A stretch of DNA of 64,000 nucleotides from Roseicyclus salinarum (GCF_029624655.1 NZ_JARRSA010000010.1:62001-126000), one strand, 5' to 3'. Counted from the first letter of the stretch, positions 50,446 to 59,093 are shown. Notes: a model not told the origin generated them from the sequence alone. Numbers and translations are program-made.

Positions 50446-51075
50446 ATGCCGACCATTCTGTGCTACGGGGACAGCAACACCCACGGGACCACCCCGATGA
50501 GGGAGCTCGGGCAGTTCGGACGGCACCCAAGGGGCGTACGCTGGCCCGACGTCATGTCCGCAGCCCTGGGCCCGGATCATGACGTGATTTCAGAGGGTTT
50601 GCCCGGACGGACGACGGTTCACGACGACCCTGTCGAGGGCGGAAGGCGCTCGGGCATCGAGGTGCTGTCCGCGATCCTGCCCAGTCATGCACCGATAGAC
50701 CTCATGTTGCTGATGCTGGGGACGAACGACCTCAAGCCCCGGTTCGCCGTGACCGCCTTCGAGATCGCGCGGAGCGTTGAGCGACTGGCCGTGGAGGCGC
50801 GCACTTGCCTTCCCGGACTGGACATCCTGATGATTGCGCCGGCGCCCGTCGTCGAGGCGGGCTGCCTCAAGGACATCTTTGAGGGCGCTGAAACCAAACA
50901 GGAAAACCTATCCGAACATATCCGCGAAGCCGCGATCCGGCAGGGCTGTGGATTTCTCGACGCAGGGATCCACGTGACCGTTTCGCCGGTGGACGGCGTC
51001 CACTGGGACGCCGAAAGCCACGCGAATTTCGGCGCGGCGGCGGCGCGGGCGGTGATGGCCCATCTGTCGCGCTAG
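50446..51075 (+). CDS. SGNH/GDSL hydrolase (arylesterase-like)
   Basis: 209 aa. Block I is LCYGDSNTHG with the nucleophilic Ser (residues 6-12), block II the Gly in EGLPGRTT, block III LMLGTNDLK, and block V is DGVHWDAESH with the Asp and His. This set matches SGNH esterases related to Mycobacterium smegmatis arylesterase. CGAGGAG about 9 bp before the ATG is the ribosome-binding site. It ends 3 bp from the convergent XRE regulator gene. Codon use is slightly less GC-rich than that of its neighbours. Confidence 0.9.
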   Translation: MPTILCYGDSNTHGTTPMRELGQFGRHPRGVRWPDVMSAALGPDHDVISEGLPGRTTVHDDPVEGGRRSGIEVLSAILPSHAPIDLMLLMLGTNDLKPRFAVTAFEIARSVERLAVEARTCLPGLDILMIAPAPVVEAGCLKDIFEGAETKQENLSEHIREAAIRQGCGFLDAGIHVTVSPVDGVHWDAESHANFGAAAARAVMAHLSR

Positions 51076-51078
51076 GCG

Positions 51079-51939
51079 TCAGACGGCCTGACGCAAGGTC
51101 TCGACGTGCTGCACGAAGCTGCGGTCGCTGACCACCGCCTCCCGCACCAGCCAGTCGAAATGGCGGCTCATCGTGCGCACGCGCTCGCGGTCCCGGAAGG
51201 TGACATAGTGGTGCCCGACATAGATCACCGCAAGGCGCGGACCGAACACAGTCAGCGGCGCGGAATAGACGATGCGCGCGTCGAACAGGAATACCCTCAG
51301 GGTGGGATAGAGCTGCTCGTAGACGGTGATCAGCCAGTCGAGCTGCTCGCGCCGGTTCACGGGGTCGAGGCCGGCGTAATACCCTGTTCCGAAAGCGAAA
51401 CTTTCCAGCTCGTGCATGGGGACGGCGATCTCGTAATCACTCGTTGTTCCGCGCATCCACTCGAGCCGCGCATGGGCCGCCGCGATCGCCTGTCCGGGCG
51501 TCTTCACCGTCTCTGGTGCGTATTCCCAGCGCATGAGGCCATCGGTCTTGAGCACATCGGGAAGCGTCGCGGGAACGTGGCGGATCTTGTAGCCGGCCGC
51601 CTCCTCGTGCCAGGCGAAGATCTGGTCGTCGGTCCCTGTCGCGCGGCCGGTCTCCGAGATCGACAGCGACGTGGCCAGAAGGTCGCCCACCTGCTCAGGC
51701 TGGTCGGACAGGCCAAGCAGCCAGTCGGCCGACACGCCGAGCGTCGTTGCCAGCCCGGCGACGACATGCCCGCCCGGCATCCGGACCTCTTTTCCGGACA
51801 ACATCTGCGTCACGGTCGAGCGGTCGACGCCAACCGCGCGGGCCAGCCCTGCGCGGCTGATGCCCGCGGCCTGCATCGCGGCCTCCAAGCGGTCCCGGAA
51901 CAGTTGAGTTCTATCTCGTTTGTCGATCAAATCCATCAT
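51079..51939 (-). CDS. XRE-family transcriptional regulator
   Basis: 286 aa. Residues about 14-70 form a Cro/C1-type helix-turn-helix (FRDRLEAAMQAAGISRAGLA then VGVDRSTVTQMLSGKEV). The C-terminal about 200 residues are a conserved-looking domain with many aromatic residues (FAFGTGYYAGLDPVNRREQL, IYVGHHYVTFRDRERVRTMS) that I cannot assign; it may sense a small molecule. Divergent from a fatty acid desaturase gene, with repeated TTGATTT sites between, which suggests that it controls that gene and itself. Confidence 0.88.
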   Translation of the reverse strand: MMDLIDKRDRTQLFRDRLEAAMQAAGISRAGLARAVGVDRSTVTQMLSGKEVRMPGGHVVAGLATTLGVSADWLLGLSDQPEQVGDLLATSLSISETGRATGTDDQIFAWHEEAAGYKIRHVPATLPDVLKTDGLMRWEYAPETVKTPGQAIAAAHARLEWMRGTTSDYEIAVPMHELESFAFGTGYYAGLDPVNRREQLDWLITVYEQLYPTLRVFLFDARIVYSAPLTVFGPRLAVIYVGHHYVTFRDRERVRTMSRHFDWLVREAVVSDRSFVQHVETLRQAV

Positions 51940-51969
51940 GGTTGATTTTTATCACCATTGTTGATTTAT
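51925..51969. promoter_or_regulatory. Candidate operator between the XRE regulator and desaturase genes
   Basis: GTTGATTTTT (51941-51950) and GTTGATTTAT (51960-51969) are direct repeats 19 bp apart, about two helical turns. GATCAAATCC just inside the regulator gene gives an inverted partner. This is an AT-rich island in GC-rich DNA. Confidence 0.45.
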
Positions 51970-52144
51970 CTGAAGAGAAAACCCCCACTCCACCGGAAAT
52001 GCAAGTCTTCTTACGGTCGGCACGGCGGACGGAATTTCTACGGCCGCCCGCTCGTGAACGCCCGAAGGCAAGACGCGCCCCACCGGAAGGCAGGCCGGCG
52101 TCCTGCGCGCGGGCGAAAAAAGCGAAGAAACGGAAGGGAATGGG

Positions 52145-53026
52145 ATGCGGATCGAATGGCCGACGCTGGCGCTCGTCGTGGCGTGCTACACAGTCTGGGC
52201 GGGCGCTATCTTCTGGCTTCCGGGCCTTTCTGTGGCGCTGGCCGTCGTGCTGGCGGCCCTTGCGATCGCGCTGCAGTCCTCGCTCCAGCACGAGGTCATG
52301 CACGGCCATCCGTTCAACGAGCGGCGTTTCGGCGAATGTCTTGTCTTCGGGTCGCTCAACCTCGTGATCCCCTATCTCCGTTTCCGCGACACCCACCTCG
52401 CGCACCACATGGACGCGACGCTGACCGATCCCTACGAGGATCCGGAATCGAATTATCTCGATCCCGTGGTCTGGGCGCGTCTGTCCCCGTTCCGGCGCGC
52501 CGTGCTGGAGGTCAACAACACGCTTCTCGGTCGGATGGTCCTTGGTCCGCTGGTGGGGCAGGTCGCCTTCATGGCGGGCGACTGGCGGCTGATCCGGTCG
52601 GGCGACCGGCGCGTTCTGGCGGGCTGGCTGTGGCACTTGCCGCCCACCGCCGCGATCGTGACGCTTGTCGCCGCCTCGCCGATGCCGGGCTGGGCCTACT
52701 TCGGCGCGTGCTACGCGGGCCTGTCCATCCTCAAGATCCGGACCTTCCTCGAGCATCAGGCGCATCACCGCGCCCGCGCGCGCACCGTAATCATAGAGGA
52801 TCGCGGGCTTCTCGCGTTTCTGTTTCTGAACAACAACCTGCACGTCGTTCATCACATGCACCCGAAACTTCCGTGGTACCGGCTGCCGCGGATCTACTTC
52901 AACAACCGCGAGACCTATCTTCGCCGCAACGACGCCTATCGCTACGCCAGCTACGGCGAGGTCTTCCGCCGACACCTGCTGCGTGCGAAGGATCCGGTTC
53001 CCCATCCGCATTATCCGCGGTCATAG
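52145..53026 (+). CDS. Membrane fatty acid desaturase/hydroxylase family protein
   Basis: 293 aa with hydrophobic helices and three histidine boxes of the di-iron desaturase superfamily: HEVMHGH (box 1), HLAHH (box 2) and HVVHH (box 3), with an additional HQAHH. This matches the FA_desaturase family, which also includes carotenoid hydroxylases and alkane-type enzymes. The substrate is uncertain. GAAGGGAATGGG precedes the ATG. Divergent from the XRE regulator gene; a DMT transporter gene follows 50 bp later. Confidence 0.87.
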   Translation: MRIEWPTLALVVACYTVWAGAIFWLPGLSVALAVVLAALAIALQSSLQHEVMHGHPFNERRFGECLVFGSLNLVIPYLRFRDTHLAHHMDATLTDPYEDPESNYLDPVVWARLSPFRRAVLEVNNTLLGRMVLGPLVGQVAFMAGDWRLIRSGDRRVLAGWLWHLPPTAAIVTLVAASPMPGWAYFGACYAGLSILKIRTFLEHQAHHRARARTVIIEDRGLLAFLFLNNNLHVVHHMHPKLPWYRLPRIYFNNRETYLRRNDAYRYASYGEVFRRHLLRAKDPVPHPHYPRS

Positions 53027-53076
53027 CGGGCATTTCGCGCTTGTGCGGCCCGGGGGCGCGGTCAATCTAGCGGCCC

Positions 53077-54003
53077 ATGCCGTTCTGGATCCTCGCCACC
53101 GTCTTCGCCGCCTTCATGCAGAACCTGCGGTTCCTGCTGCAGCGCCATCTCAAGGTCACGACGCTGTCGACCATGGGTGCGACATGGGCGCGTTTCGCCT
53201 ATTCCATGCCGATGGTGGCCGTGGCGCTCGCGCTCATGCTCGGGATCGGCGGGCAGAAGCTTCCCGCGCCGACGCCCGCGTTCTGGGCGTTCGTCGTGAC
53301 CGGCGGCCTTGCGCAGATGCTGGCGACGGCCTGCGTCGTGGCGCTGTTCGCGCGGCGGACCTTCGCGGTCGGGATCACCCTCAAGAAGACCGAGGTGATG
53401 CTGGCCGCCCTCGTCGGGTTGGTCGTGCTCGGCGAGGCGGTGTCTCTTCCCGTGCTCGCCGCGATCGCCCTCGGTTTCGTGGGCGTGGCCCTTTTGTCCG
53501 ACCCGCCCCCGCGCGAGATCGTCCTGCCGTGGCGGGACCGTCTGTTCAACGCGGCCTCGGGCTACGGGCTGGCCTCCGGCGTCCTCTTCGGCGTCTCGGC
53601 TGTGTGCTATCGCGGCGCGACGCTGGAACTGTCGGGCGGTGACGAGATCCTGCGCGCGGCCACCGCCCTTCTTGCCGCGACCTTCGTGCAGACGCTGAGC
53701 CTCGGGGCCTGGCTTCACCTGCGCGAGCGGGGACAGATCGGGCGCGTCCTTGCGGCGTGGCGGGTCGCGCTGCCGATGGGGCTGACGTCGATGCTGGGCT
53801 CGCTCGGCTGGTTCACCGCCTTCGCGCTGCAGACGGCGGCCCATGTGAAGGCGCTGGGCCAGATCGAGCTTGTCTTCACCTTCCTCTTTTCCGTCTTCTG
53901 GCTGCGAGAACGCTCCAGCAGGAAGGAGGTCGCGGGCATCGCGCTGGTGGTGCTTTCCGTGCTCCTCATCCTCGCCACGAGCTTGCGCGGGCCGGGGTCC
54001 TGA
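53077..54003 (+). CDS. EamA/DMT family transporter
   Basis: 308 aa with about ten hydrophobic helices in two EamA-like halves. Helix 4-5 GITLKKTEVMLAALVGLVVLGE and the closing QIELVFTFLFSVFWLRERSSRKEVAGIAL are the typical end-of-domain patterns of drug/metabolite transporters. The substrate is unknown. Convergent with the GGDEF gene 17 bp downstream. Confidence 0.87.
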   Translation: MPFWILATVFAAFMQNLRFLLQRHLKVTTLSTMGATWARFAYSMPMVAVALALMLGIGGQKLPAPTPAFWAFVVTGGLAQMLATACVVALFARRTFAVGITLKKTEVMLAALVGLVVLGEAVSLPVLAAIALGFVGVALLSDPPPREIVLPWRDRLFNAASGYGLASGVLFGVSAVCYRGATLELSGGDEILRAATALLAATFVQTLSLGAWLHLRERGQIGRVLAAWRVALPMGLTSMLGSLGWFTAFALQTAAHVKALGQIELVFTFLFSVFWLRERSSRKEVAGIALVVLSVLLILATSLRGPGS

Positions 54004-54020
54004 ACGTGGCGCCGGGCCGG

Positions 54021-55049
54021 CTAGGTGCCGCGCGCCTGCAGCCGCGGTTCGGGGCGGGCAGGGCGGTGCAGGACGTATCTGCCACGGCCCGCCCTTTTCG
54101 CACGATAGAGCGCGGCGTCGGTGTCGGCCAGCAGGCGGTCGGCGCTTGGCCTCGTGCCGTAGGCGGCGGTCGTGGCGATCCCGATTGAGGCCGAGACGCC
54201 GAAGCGCCTCCCTTCCTGCGCGAGGGGATGTTCGATGCGCCGGATCAGGCGGTCCGCCACCGCACCGAGCGCCTCGCGGTCCGTGGTGTCGCGCAGGAGC
54301 ACGAGAAACTCGTCGCCTCCCATTCGCGCCGCCATGTCGCAGCCCCGGATCTCGGCCGCGAGGATCGCCGCGACGGCCTCGAGGACCCGGTCGCCAGCCG
54401 CATGGCCGTGCGTGTCGTTGACCTGCTTGAAATGGTCGAGGTCGATCTGCACGAGGGTCAGGCATTCGGCCGGATCCTGCAGGAGGCGCGCCAGCTCGCG
54501 ATCCATGGCGCGGCGGTTCGCAAGCCCTGTCAGCGGATCGGTCAGCGCCTGCCGCTCGGCGGCAGCGCGCGCCGCGGAAAGCCGCTCGGTCAGTTGCCGG
54601 GACAGCCGGCCGATGGCCGCGTTTGCCTCTTGCAGATACAGAAGCTCGACCGTCTGGTCGCAGGGCGAGAAATCCGACATCGTGAGGCCGAAGCGGGTCA
54701 CGGCGCGCTGGAAACAGAGGCCGAGGGATATATCGAGCAGGACGTCCCCGCACCCCCGCCGGCCAGCGACGACGCCGCGCAGGGGCAGGTCGGGCGCCGC
54801 GCGAAGCGCCAGCGTCAGACGCTGTCCGTCCAGCGCCATCAGGTCCGCCACGGTTTCGGCCACGGGCGCGCGGATCTCGATCACGTCGAAAAGCGCGCGT
54901 CCGGCCTGCGATTGACCGCCGCACATCTTGGCAAGGGTGGGTGCGACGTGACGCACGATGCCGTTCGCGCCGAAGCGCAGGTGCATCGGCAGAAGCCGGT
55001 CGAGCACGGGATCGTCTGACCCCGGCGTCCCCTCGCCCCCTGCCGCCAT
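54021..55049 (-). CDS. H-NOX-associated diguanylate cyclase
   Basis: 342 aa. The N-terminal about 140 residues resemble the H-NOX-associated domain (LLPMHLRFGANGIVRHVAPT), then a coiled region (LQEANAAIGRLSRQLTERLS), then a GGDEF domain starting DPLTGLANRRAMDREL. The active site is GGDEF at 244-248 and the inhibitory c-di-GMP site RGCD sits exactly five residues before it (235-238). It should make c-di-GMP with product inhibition, under control of the H-NOX-like partner encoded immediately upstream. A GTG at 55055 overlaps the partner's stop; ATG at 55049 is the alternative used here. Confidence 0.9.
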   Translation of the reverse strand: MAAGGEGTPGSDDPVLDRLLPMHLRFGANGIVRHVAPTLAKMCGGQSQAGRALFDVIEIRAPVAETVADLMALDGQRLTLALRAAPDLPLRGVVAGRRGCGDVLLDISLGLCFQRAVTRFGLTMSDFSPCDQTVELLYLQEANAAIGRLSRQLTERLSAARAAAERQALTDPLTGLANRRAMDRELARLLQDPAECLTLVQIDLDHFKQVNDTHGHAAGDRVLEAVAAILAAEIRGCDMAARMGGDEFLVLLRDTTDREALGAVADRLIRRIEHPLAQEGRRFGVSASIGIATTAAYGTRPSADRLLADTDAALYRAKRAGRGRYVLHRPARPEPRLQARGT

Positions 55050-55051
55050 GC

Positions 55052-55639
55052 TCACGCCCCGGCCTGTCCCAGGCTGAAGCTGCGCCCCTCGCTGAACGCC
55101 GTGTCGAAGACCTGGACGAGCAGCCGTTCCTCCCCGTCTGCGATCCCGCCCAGCCGCAGGAACACGAGCGCGCCATAGTCGTCGGCCATCGCCCGAAGCG
55201 CGCCGGACAATAGGGGCGCGATCCCCGGCAGGGGCCAGCGGGCGCCCACGACACAATCGCCCGTATCCGTCTGCCAAAGACGTATTTCGGGCAGCTCGAG
55301 TTCCGGTATGGCCATGCGGGCGCGATCGGGCATCTCTTCCAGCGATTGCAGGAATTCGACGAAGGTCGCCCCGCCGAACCGCAGAAGGCGGCGCAGCGGC
55401 TCGAGGTCGGGATGGATCACGATATGCGTTCCGATATCCTCCAACAGCGTGTTGGGATGCTTTTCAAGGACCTGCAGCGCGGCCTCGAAACAGGCCAGCG
55501 TCAGGGCGTCGTCGTAGCGTTCCATCGCCTCGAACCCGTCCGCGGGAAGTCGGGCGATGTCCTGCACCTCCCGCCAGACGGCGGGTCCGTAATTCGCGAG
55601 GAGAAAGCCCTGGAGGGCGCAGTTGATCATTCCGTGCAT
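55052..55639 (-). CDS. H-NOX family protein, apparently lacking the haem ligand
   Basis: 195 aa. MHGMINCALQGFLLANYGPA, YDDALTLACFEAALQVLEK, LLEDIGTHIVIHPDLEPLRR and the C-terminal RLLVQVFDTAFSEGRSF follow the H-NOX fold. By-eye alignment puts Pro104 (SLEEMPDRARMAIPEL) where the proximal haem His lies, and V130-x-G132-x-R134 where the YxSxR propionate motif lies, so only the Arg survives. H-NOX proteins normally sense NO or O2 through haem; this one may bind haem differently or not at all. Operon with the diguanylate cyclase, whose start overlaps its stop. Confidence 0.86.
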   Translation of the reverse strand: MHGMINCALQGFLLANYGPAVWREVQDIARLPADGFEAMERYDDALTLACFEAALQVLEKHPNTLLEDIGTHIVIHPDLEPLRRLLRFGGATFVEFLQSLEEMPDRARMAIPELELPEIRLWQTDTGDCVVGARWPLPGIAPLLSGALRAMADDYGALVFLRLGGIADGEERLLVQVFDTAFSEGRSFSLGQAGA

Positions 55640-55742
55640 TCGGCGTCTGGCCCCAGTCAGGACGGGGGCGATCCCCCGACCGGTGCGTGCAGACTAGGGT
55701 GCAGGCATGAAGAAAGGGTTGCTCGGGCGTCTCGCTCCGGGA

Positions 55743-57302
55743 TCAGAAATCCGTTGGCGCGCCGCCCTCGCGCTTGCGGCGTGCCACGAAGTCGGCCAGC
55801 TCGTCGCGGATGGCTGCATCCATCGGCGGCGGTTCGAACTCCGCGAGGATGGATTTGTAGAGCCTGTTGGCGCGCTCGGCCGTCCAGATCCCGCCGTCGA
55901 TGCGCCATGCCTCGTAGTTGCGCCAATCCGCCAGGAAGGGCTGGTAGAAGGCCGTCGTGTAGCGCTCCTGCGTGTGGTCGCAGCCGAAGAAATGCCCCCC
56001 CGCGCCGACCTGCGCGATCGCCTCGACGGCAATGTCGTCGTCGCCGGTGGCGGTCAGGGCGGGCTCGAAATAGCGCTGTATCTGCTGGATCAGCTCGCAA
56101 TCCATTACGAATTTCTCGGGGCTCGCGATCAGACCTCCCTCCAGCCAACCGGCGGCATGGTAGATCATGTTGGCGCCCGATTGCACCGCCGACCACAGCG
56201 AATTGGCCGTCTCCCACATCGCCTGCCCGTCAGGCACGTTGGCCGCGCAGACGCCCGAGGCGCGCATCGGCAGCCCGTAGAAGCGCGCCATCTGCCCTGT
56301 CATCTGCGTCGCACGCATGTATTCCGGCGTCCCGAAGGCGGGGGCGCCCGATTTCATGTCGACATTTGAGGTGAAGGTGCCGATCGCGACGGGACAGCCG
56401 GGCGCGATCCATTGCAGCAGCGCGATGGCGGACAGGCCCTCGGCGAGGCTGAGGGCGACGGCGCCTGCAAGCGTCACCGGCGCCATCGCGCCCGCCAGCG
56501 TGAAGGGCGTGACCACGACCGGCTGGCCGCGCCGCGCCAGCCGCATCGCCCCGTCCAGCATCGGCCAGTCGTGCTTCAGCGGCGAGACCGAGTTGATGTT
56601 GGTGTACATCTTCGGGCTGGCCTCGAACTCCTCATGGGTCCAGCCGCCCGAGATGCGCACCATCTCCATGACGTCGTCCACCCGCTCGGAACCGAGCGAA
56701 TAGGCGTGCGCGACCTTGTCGGTCAGCGTCAGCTTCTCGAAGAGGCAGTCAAGGTGGCGGACCGACGGGTGCACGTCGATGGGCTCCACCGGGTAGCCGC
56801 CGGCGAAGTGGATGCAGTTGAAATACTGCGTCAGCTTGATGAATTCGCGGTAGGTCTCGAAATCGCCCGGCCGCTTTCCGCGGTCGAGGTCCCACGCGTT
56901 CGGCGGCGACGAGACGTTGCCGAACACCATGTGGCGCCCGCCGATGGTTATGGCGCGCTCGGCGTTGCGCGGGGTCAGCGTGAAGGACGCGGGCGCGCGG
57001 GCGACCATCTCCTCGACGAAGGCCGGGTCGAAGCGCACGGTCTCGCCCTCGATGCTGCACCCGGCCTCCCGAAGGTGGCGCAGGGCCTCGGGGTTGAGGA
57101 ATTCGATCCCGATCTCCGAAAGGATGCGCATCGCTCCGCGATGCAGCGCCGCGATCCCGTCCGCGTCCAGCGGCTCGGTCGGGCGGTCGGGGTTCACCGG
57201 CAGGCGCCATGGCGACTGCGCGATGGCCGCGGCGCCCGCCCGGTCGGCATGTCCGCGCCGCCCGCCCGCGCGCCGTCGTCGCGTCATGGCTGCGTCGTTC
57301 AT
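55743..57302 (-). CDS. MttB-family trimethylamine/betaine methyltransferase, non-pyrrolysine
   Basis: 519 aa TIM-barrel protein of the MttB superfamily (IALLHRGAMRILSEIGIEFL-like start, then FGNVSSPPNAWDLDRGKRPG, GGWTHEEFEASPKMYTNINS and AQVGAGGHFFGCDHTQERY). True MttB has an in-frame UAG read as pyrrolysine; this frame has none. Non-Pyl members such as MtgB demethylate glycine betaine or similar quaternary amines onto a corrinoid protein. No corrinoid protein or MtgA-type gene is in the window, so the substrate is inferred only from the family. The first about 30 residues are Arg-rich and may be a start-site overcall. Confidence 0.88.
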   Translation of the reverse strand: MNDAAMTRRRRAGGRRGHADRAGAAAIAQSPWRLPVNPDRPTEPLDADGIAALHRGAMRILSEIGIEFLNPEALRHLREAGCSIEGETVRFDPAFVEEMVARAPASFTLTPRNAERAITIGGRHMVFGNVSSPPNAWDLDRGKRPGDFETYREFIKLTQYFNCIHFAGGYPVEPIDVHPSVRHLDCLFEKLTLTDKVAHAYSLGSERVDDVMEMVRISGGWTHEEFEASPKMYTNINSVSPLKHDWPMLDGAMRLARRGQPVVVTPFTLAGAMAPVTLAGAVALSLAEGLSAIALLQWIAPGCPVAIGTFTSNVDMKSGAPAFGTPEYMRATQMTGQMARFYGLPMRASGVCAANVPDGQAMWETANSLWSAVQSGANMIYHAAGWLEGGLIASPEKFVMDCELIQQIQRYFEPALTATGDDDIAVEAIAQVGAGGHFFGCDHTQERYTTAFYQPFLADWRNYEAWRIDGGIWTAERANRLYKSILAEFEPPPMDAAIRDELADFVARRKREGGAPTDF

Positions 57303-57412
57303 GTCGGCCTCCCGGTGGTGTGCGCCCTCAGGCCACTACATCACAGGCCGGGCGCGCCACCTTTGCCGTTCAGCGACACGGCGTGTCGTTTTTCCCCGCG
57401 AAAGCGGCGCGA

Positions 57413-58150
57413 TCAGCGCGGCTCGGCGGGGGCGCCGAGGCGGCCCGCCCCTGCGCGGTCGGCCTCCAGCCAGTCGGGCAGGTGGCCGATGTGGGGCAGG
57501 ACGGCATCGGCATGGGGCGCGAGGTCGTCCTCGGTCGCGACGCCGCTCAGGACGCCCATCACCCGCATTCCCGCGGCCCGCCCGGCATGGAGGTCGTGCA
57601 GGCTGTCGCCCACCATCAGGACTGCCGCGGGGTCGAGGCCCATGCCCGCCGCGAAGGCCAGGCACATGCCGGGGCCGGGTTTCGCGCCGTGCCCGGTGTC
57701 GCAGCCGGCGACGTAATCGAAGGCCGCAGCGATCCCGGCGGCCTGAAGATGGGCGGTGGCCTCGGCCGCGGTGGCGTTGGTGGCGACGCCAAGCTTCAGG
57801 CCCGCCGCGCGCAGCCGCGCCAGGAGCGGCGCGAGCGGGGTCGAGGGCACCATCGGCGCGGCCGCGGCCCCCGCGTTGACGCGCAGCGCAAGCTCGTCCG
57901 CAGGCAGTCCTGGCAGCAGCGGGGCGACCGCGGCGCAGACATCCTCGAAGGTTCCGGCGATGACGGGGCTCGACGGCAGGAAGCGCCGCCGCGCGAGGTC
58001 GAAGCCGAAGGCCTCGGCCAGCGCCGCTCCGGTCGCGGGCGATCCCCCCGACAGGTCCTCTATCAGGCCGTGCGTCCAGGCCGCCCAGCTCGCCTCGAAA
58101 TCGAACAGGGTTCCATCCTTGTCGAACAGGATTGCTGAAATTTCAGGCAT
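57413..58150 (-). CDS. HAD superfamily phosphatase
   Basis: 245 aa. Motif I ILFDKDGTLFDFEASW (residues 7-22), motif II GVATNAT, motif III Lys in AKPGPGMCLAF, motif IV VLMVGDSLHDLHAGRAAG. It belongs to the Gph-like HAD subgroup; the second such gene in the window after gph. The substrate is unknown. Divergent from the MarR regulator gene. Confidence 0.88.
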   Translation of the reverse strand: MPEISAILFDKDGTLFDFEASWAAWTHGLIEDLSGGSPATGAALAEAFGFDLARRRFLPSSPVIAGTFEDVCAAVAPLLPGLPADELALRVNAGAAAAPMVPSTPLAPLLARLRAAGLKLGVATNATAAEATAHLQAAGIAAAFDYVAGCDTGHGAKPGPGMCLAFAAGMGLDPAAVLMVGDSLHDLHAGRAAGMRVMGVLSGVATEDDLAPHADAVLPHIGHLPDWLEADRAGAGRLGAPAEPR

Positions 58151-58225
58151 GTGGACCTCGGGGCGTACAGCACGGGCACGTGATCGGGCATGTTATCGCG
58201 TGACTTTGTCCCGGGCGCGCCATAT

Positions 58226-58678
58226 ATGACCCGCAAGATGGATGGGACAAACACAAAATTCGGCCTGCAGGACAGCATCGGCCATCACATCACGCGCACC
58301 GCACGACTGGTCGAGCGGCGGGCTGAAACATCGCTTCGCCACTATGGCCTGACGCGGGTCGGGTGGTGCATCCTGCTGGCGGTCGAGGAGGAGGGTCTCA
58401 AGAATCCCTCCGAGATTGCTCATTTCATCGGCATCGACCGCACCGCCACGTCACGCGCGCTGCGCCAGCTCGAGAACGAGGGCCTCATCGCCCGCGAGAT
58501 GGGCAGGGAGGACCGGCGCACGACGGAGGTGTCCCTGACCCCCGAAGGTCGGTCGCGCATGTACGACGCCATGCCCCACTGCGTCGAGAACATGGCACAT
58601 TTCAACGCCAAGCTCACCGCGGCCGAGGCCGCCGAGCTCAAGCGCCTGATGACGCTTCTGGGCGCGGACGAGGACTGA
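58226..58678 (+). CDS. MarR family transcriptional regulator
   Basis: 150 aa winged-helix protein. The recognition region is NPSEIAHFIGIDRTATSRAL followed by LENEGLIAREMGREDRRTTEVSLTPEG, the MarR wing with its conserved DxRxx motif. The ligand and targets are unknown; the divergent HAD phosphatase gene or itself are the obvious candidates. Start uncertain among 58190, 58226 and 58238; 58226 or 58238 best fit the family length. Confidence 0.88.
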   Translation: MTRKMDGTNTKFGLQDSIGHHITRTARLVERRAETSLRHYGLTRVGWCILLAVEEEGLKNPSEIAHFIGIDRTATSRALRQLENEGLIAREMGREDRRTTEVSLTPEGRSRMYDAMPHCVENMAHFNAKLTAAEAAELKRLMTLLGADED

Positions 58679-58721
58679 ACGGCGCGCGGGTCCGTCGCGG
58701 CCCGCATGTGACCCGGCCCCG

Positions 58722-59000
58722 TCAAGTCCAGTTGGGCAGGTTTCCCCCCGGCAGCATCCGGCGCACGGCGGCAAGATCGTCGGGGCGCATGTCCAGCGCC
58801 TCGGCGCAGGCGATCACCCAGGCGTCGTCCATCAGCACGAAATCCAGCACGCTCGCGAGGAAATCGGGGTCCCCGGCCCGGTCGCGCACATCCTGCGGCG
58901 TCACGCCGGTCGAGCTGAGGAAGACCGGCGCGAGGTCTTCCTGTCCGGCAAGCCATCCCAGCACCTTCAAGGCGCCGGTCTCGGCAACTTCCTGCTTCAT
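58722..59000 (-). CDS. DUF3572 family protein
   Basis: 92 aa, soluble and helical. ALKVLGWLAGQEDLAPVFLS then TGVTPQDVRDRAGDPDFLAS and FVLMDDAWVIACAEAL are the recognisable DUF3572 segments. Function unknown; the gene sits beside pleD in many alphaproteobacteria. Divergent from pleD, sharing a 93-bp spacer that holds a CtrA-type inverted repeat. Confidence 0.88.
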   Translation of the reverse strand: MKQEVAETGALKVLGWLAGQEDLAPVFLSSTGVTPQDVRDRAGDPDFLASVLDFVLMDDAWVIACAEALDMRPDDLAAVRRMLPGGNLPNWT

Positions 59001-59022
59001 GCCAAATGCTCCAATCCACGCT

Positions 59023-59042
59023 AAATGGTTTGTTAACCATTT
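59023..59042. promoter_or_regulatory. 20-bp inverted repeat with a TTAACCAT site, between DUF3572 and pleD
   Basis: AAATGGTT-TGTT-AACCATTT is a perfect inverted repeat, and the plus strand reads TTAACCAT at 59033-59040, the CtrA half-site. It lies 51 bp before the pleD start. Confidence 0.55.
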
Positions 59043-59093
59043 CCCCGGAAAAGGGGAGTCGCTGCTGGACGGGCATCAACGAATGAGGAGCGC

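Noticed and set aside
50218-52144. A genomic island carrying the SGNH hydrolase and XRE regulator genes
   Set aside because: Slightly lower GC only; no integrase, tRNA, att-like repeats or IS are present.
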